A DNA stretch of 64,000 bases from Crassaminicella profunda. GTDB lineage: Bacteria > Bacillota > Clostridia > Peptostreptococcales > Thermotaleaceae. Numbering within the stretch: position 1 is the first letter of the stretch; every line of letters starts with the position of its first letter. Where the stretch lies: contig NZ_CP082326.1 of the NCBI RefSeq assembly GCF_019884785.1, positions 2,783,355 through 2,847,354 of the forward strand, given 5' to 3'. The notes under the pieces are model-generated. The model was not told where the DNA came from. It saw only the letters and a program-made list of their open reading frames with translations, and made no database searches. This document shows positions 63,815-64,000 of the stretch, one piece after another. Made by a program: the position numbers and the translations under genes.

Positions 63815-63888
63815 TGGAGCGGATGATGGGAATCGAACCCACGCTATCAGCTTGGAAGGCTGAAGTTCTACCATTGAACTACATCCGC
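63815..63888 (-). tRNA. tRNA-Gly (TCC), copy 2
   Basis: Identical to the copy at 63484-63557. First complete gene of the operon seen in the window; the promoter is not clear and may lie beyond the edge. Confidence 0.97.
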
Positions 63889-64000
63889 ATATCTTAGAAT
63901 ACTTTGTGACCATTTCTTTACTTTACTCACTTTTGCAACTCATGACTAAGTGATTCACACAAAATCAAAGATTTTGGTTCTCTACTTATACCATTGAACT
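63889..64000. other. Region upstream of the tRNA operon, with a tRNA-Gly D-arm-like end
   Basis: No gene seen. The last 12 bases (TACCATTGAACT) equal the D-arm region of the two tRNA-Gly genes, but the bases before them do not form an anticodon arm. This may be a truncated tRNA relic or chance. Confidence 0.3.

Noticed and set aside
63989-64000. Seventh tRNA gene at the window end
   Set aside because: Only 12 bases match the tRNA-Gly D arm, and no anticodon or T arm precedes them.

Overview
The window reads as the chromosome of a low-GC, spore-forming anaerobic clostridium. This is inferred from the AT-rich sequence with strong GGAGG ribosome sites, gatCAB, an iron-sulfur serine dehydratase, LL-diaminopimelate aminotransferase, anaerobic beta-oxidation, a molybdenum hydroxylase with YqeB/YqeC selenium-type maturation genes, and promoters matching sigma-54 and sigma-H. 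Most genes lie on the minus strand. No phage genes, intact transposase or CRISPR array were seen.

Layout. 0.3-7.8 kb: a beta-oxidation operon (enoyl-CoA hydratase, CoA-transferase, fadN, fadA, fadE) behind a sigma-54 type promoter and a 51-bp perfect palindrome; a secreted GH18 protein is divergent. 9.75-14.7 kb: a split AtuA-family pair, a CitMHS transporter and a sigma-54 activator, with a -24/-12 promoter and three copies of one dyad between activator and operon; a displaced copy of the gatB 3' end closes this operon. 15-18.2 kb gatCAB; 18.4-20.1 kb amt-PII behind a leader hairpin; 20.3-21.9 kb sdaAB-sdaAA; 22-23.7 kb NhaC antiporter; 23.9-25.1 kb dapL. 25.2-29.5 kb: a four-gene operon (KAS III-like, OleD-like reductase, metallo-beta-lactamase fold, adenylate-forming enzyme) that resembles an Ole pathway. 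29.7-32.9 kb tig-clpP-clpX. 33-45 kb: a small cysteine-rich protein, a sensor kinase divergent from a short FtsH-like protease, an aldo/keto reductase, DUF4392, DUF3870 and DUF6765 proteins, and a three-gene response-regulator module.

45-58.4 kb is a molybdenum hydroxylase locus: purine permease, three dehydrogenase subunits, YqeC, MocA, YqeB, XdhC, MogA, MoeA-like, MoaC, ModB, MoaA, MOSC and ModA. A guanine-class riboswitch with its own promoter and terminator precedes it. Next to the riboswitch (59.0-59.4 kb) lies a strongly strand-asymmetric segment that looks like an undescribed noncoding RNA. Then come a 68-residue gene, a diguanylate cyclase with a sigma-H promoter, an IS200/IS605-like right-end relic, an M20 amidohydrolase and a six-tRNA operon.

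In outline, fatty-acid and organic-acid catabolism appear to be under sigma-54 control, purine use is linked to Mo cofactor supply, and three transcription units (a 44-residue protein, the response-regulator module, the diguanylate cyclase) share near-identical sigma-H promoters that point to transition-state or early sporulation expression. All functional statements come from reading the sequence; no database search was run.
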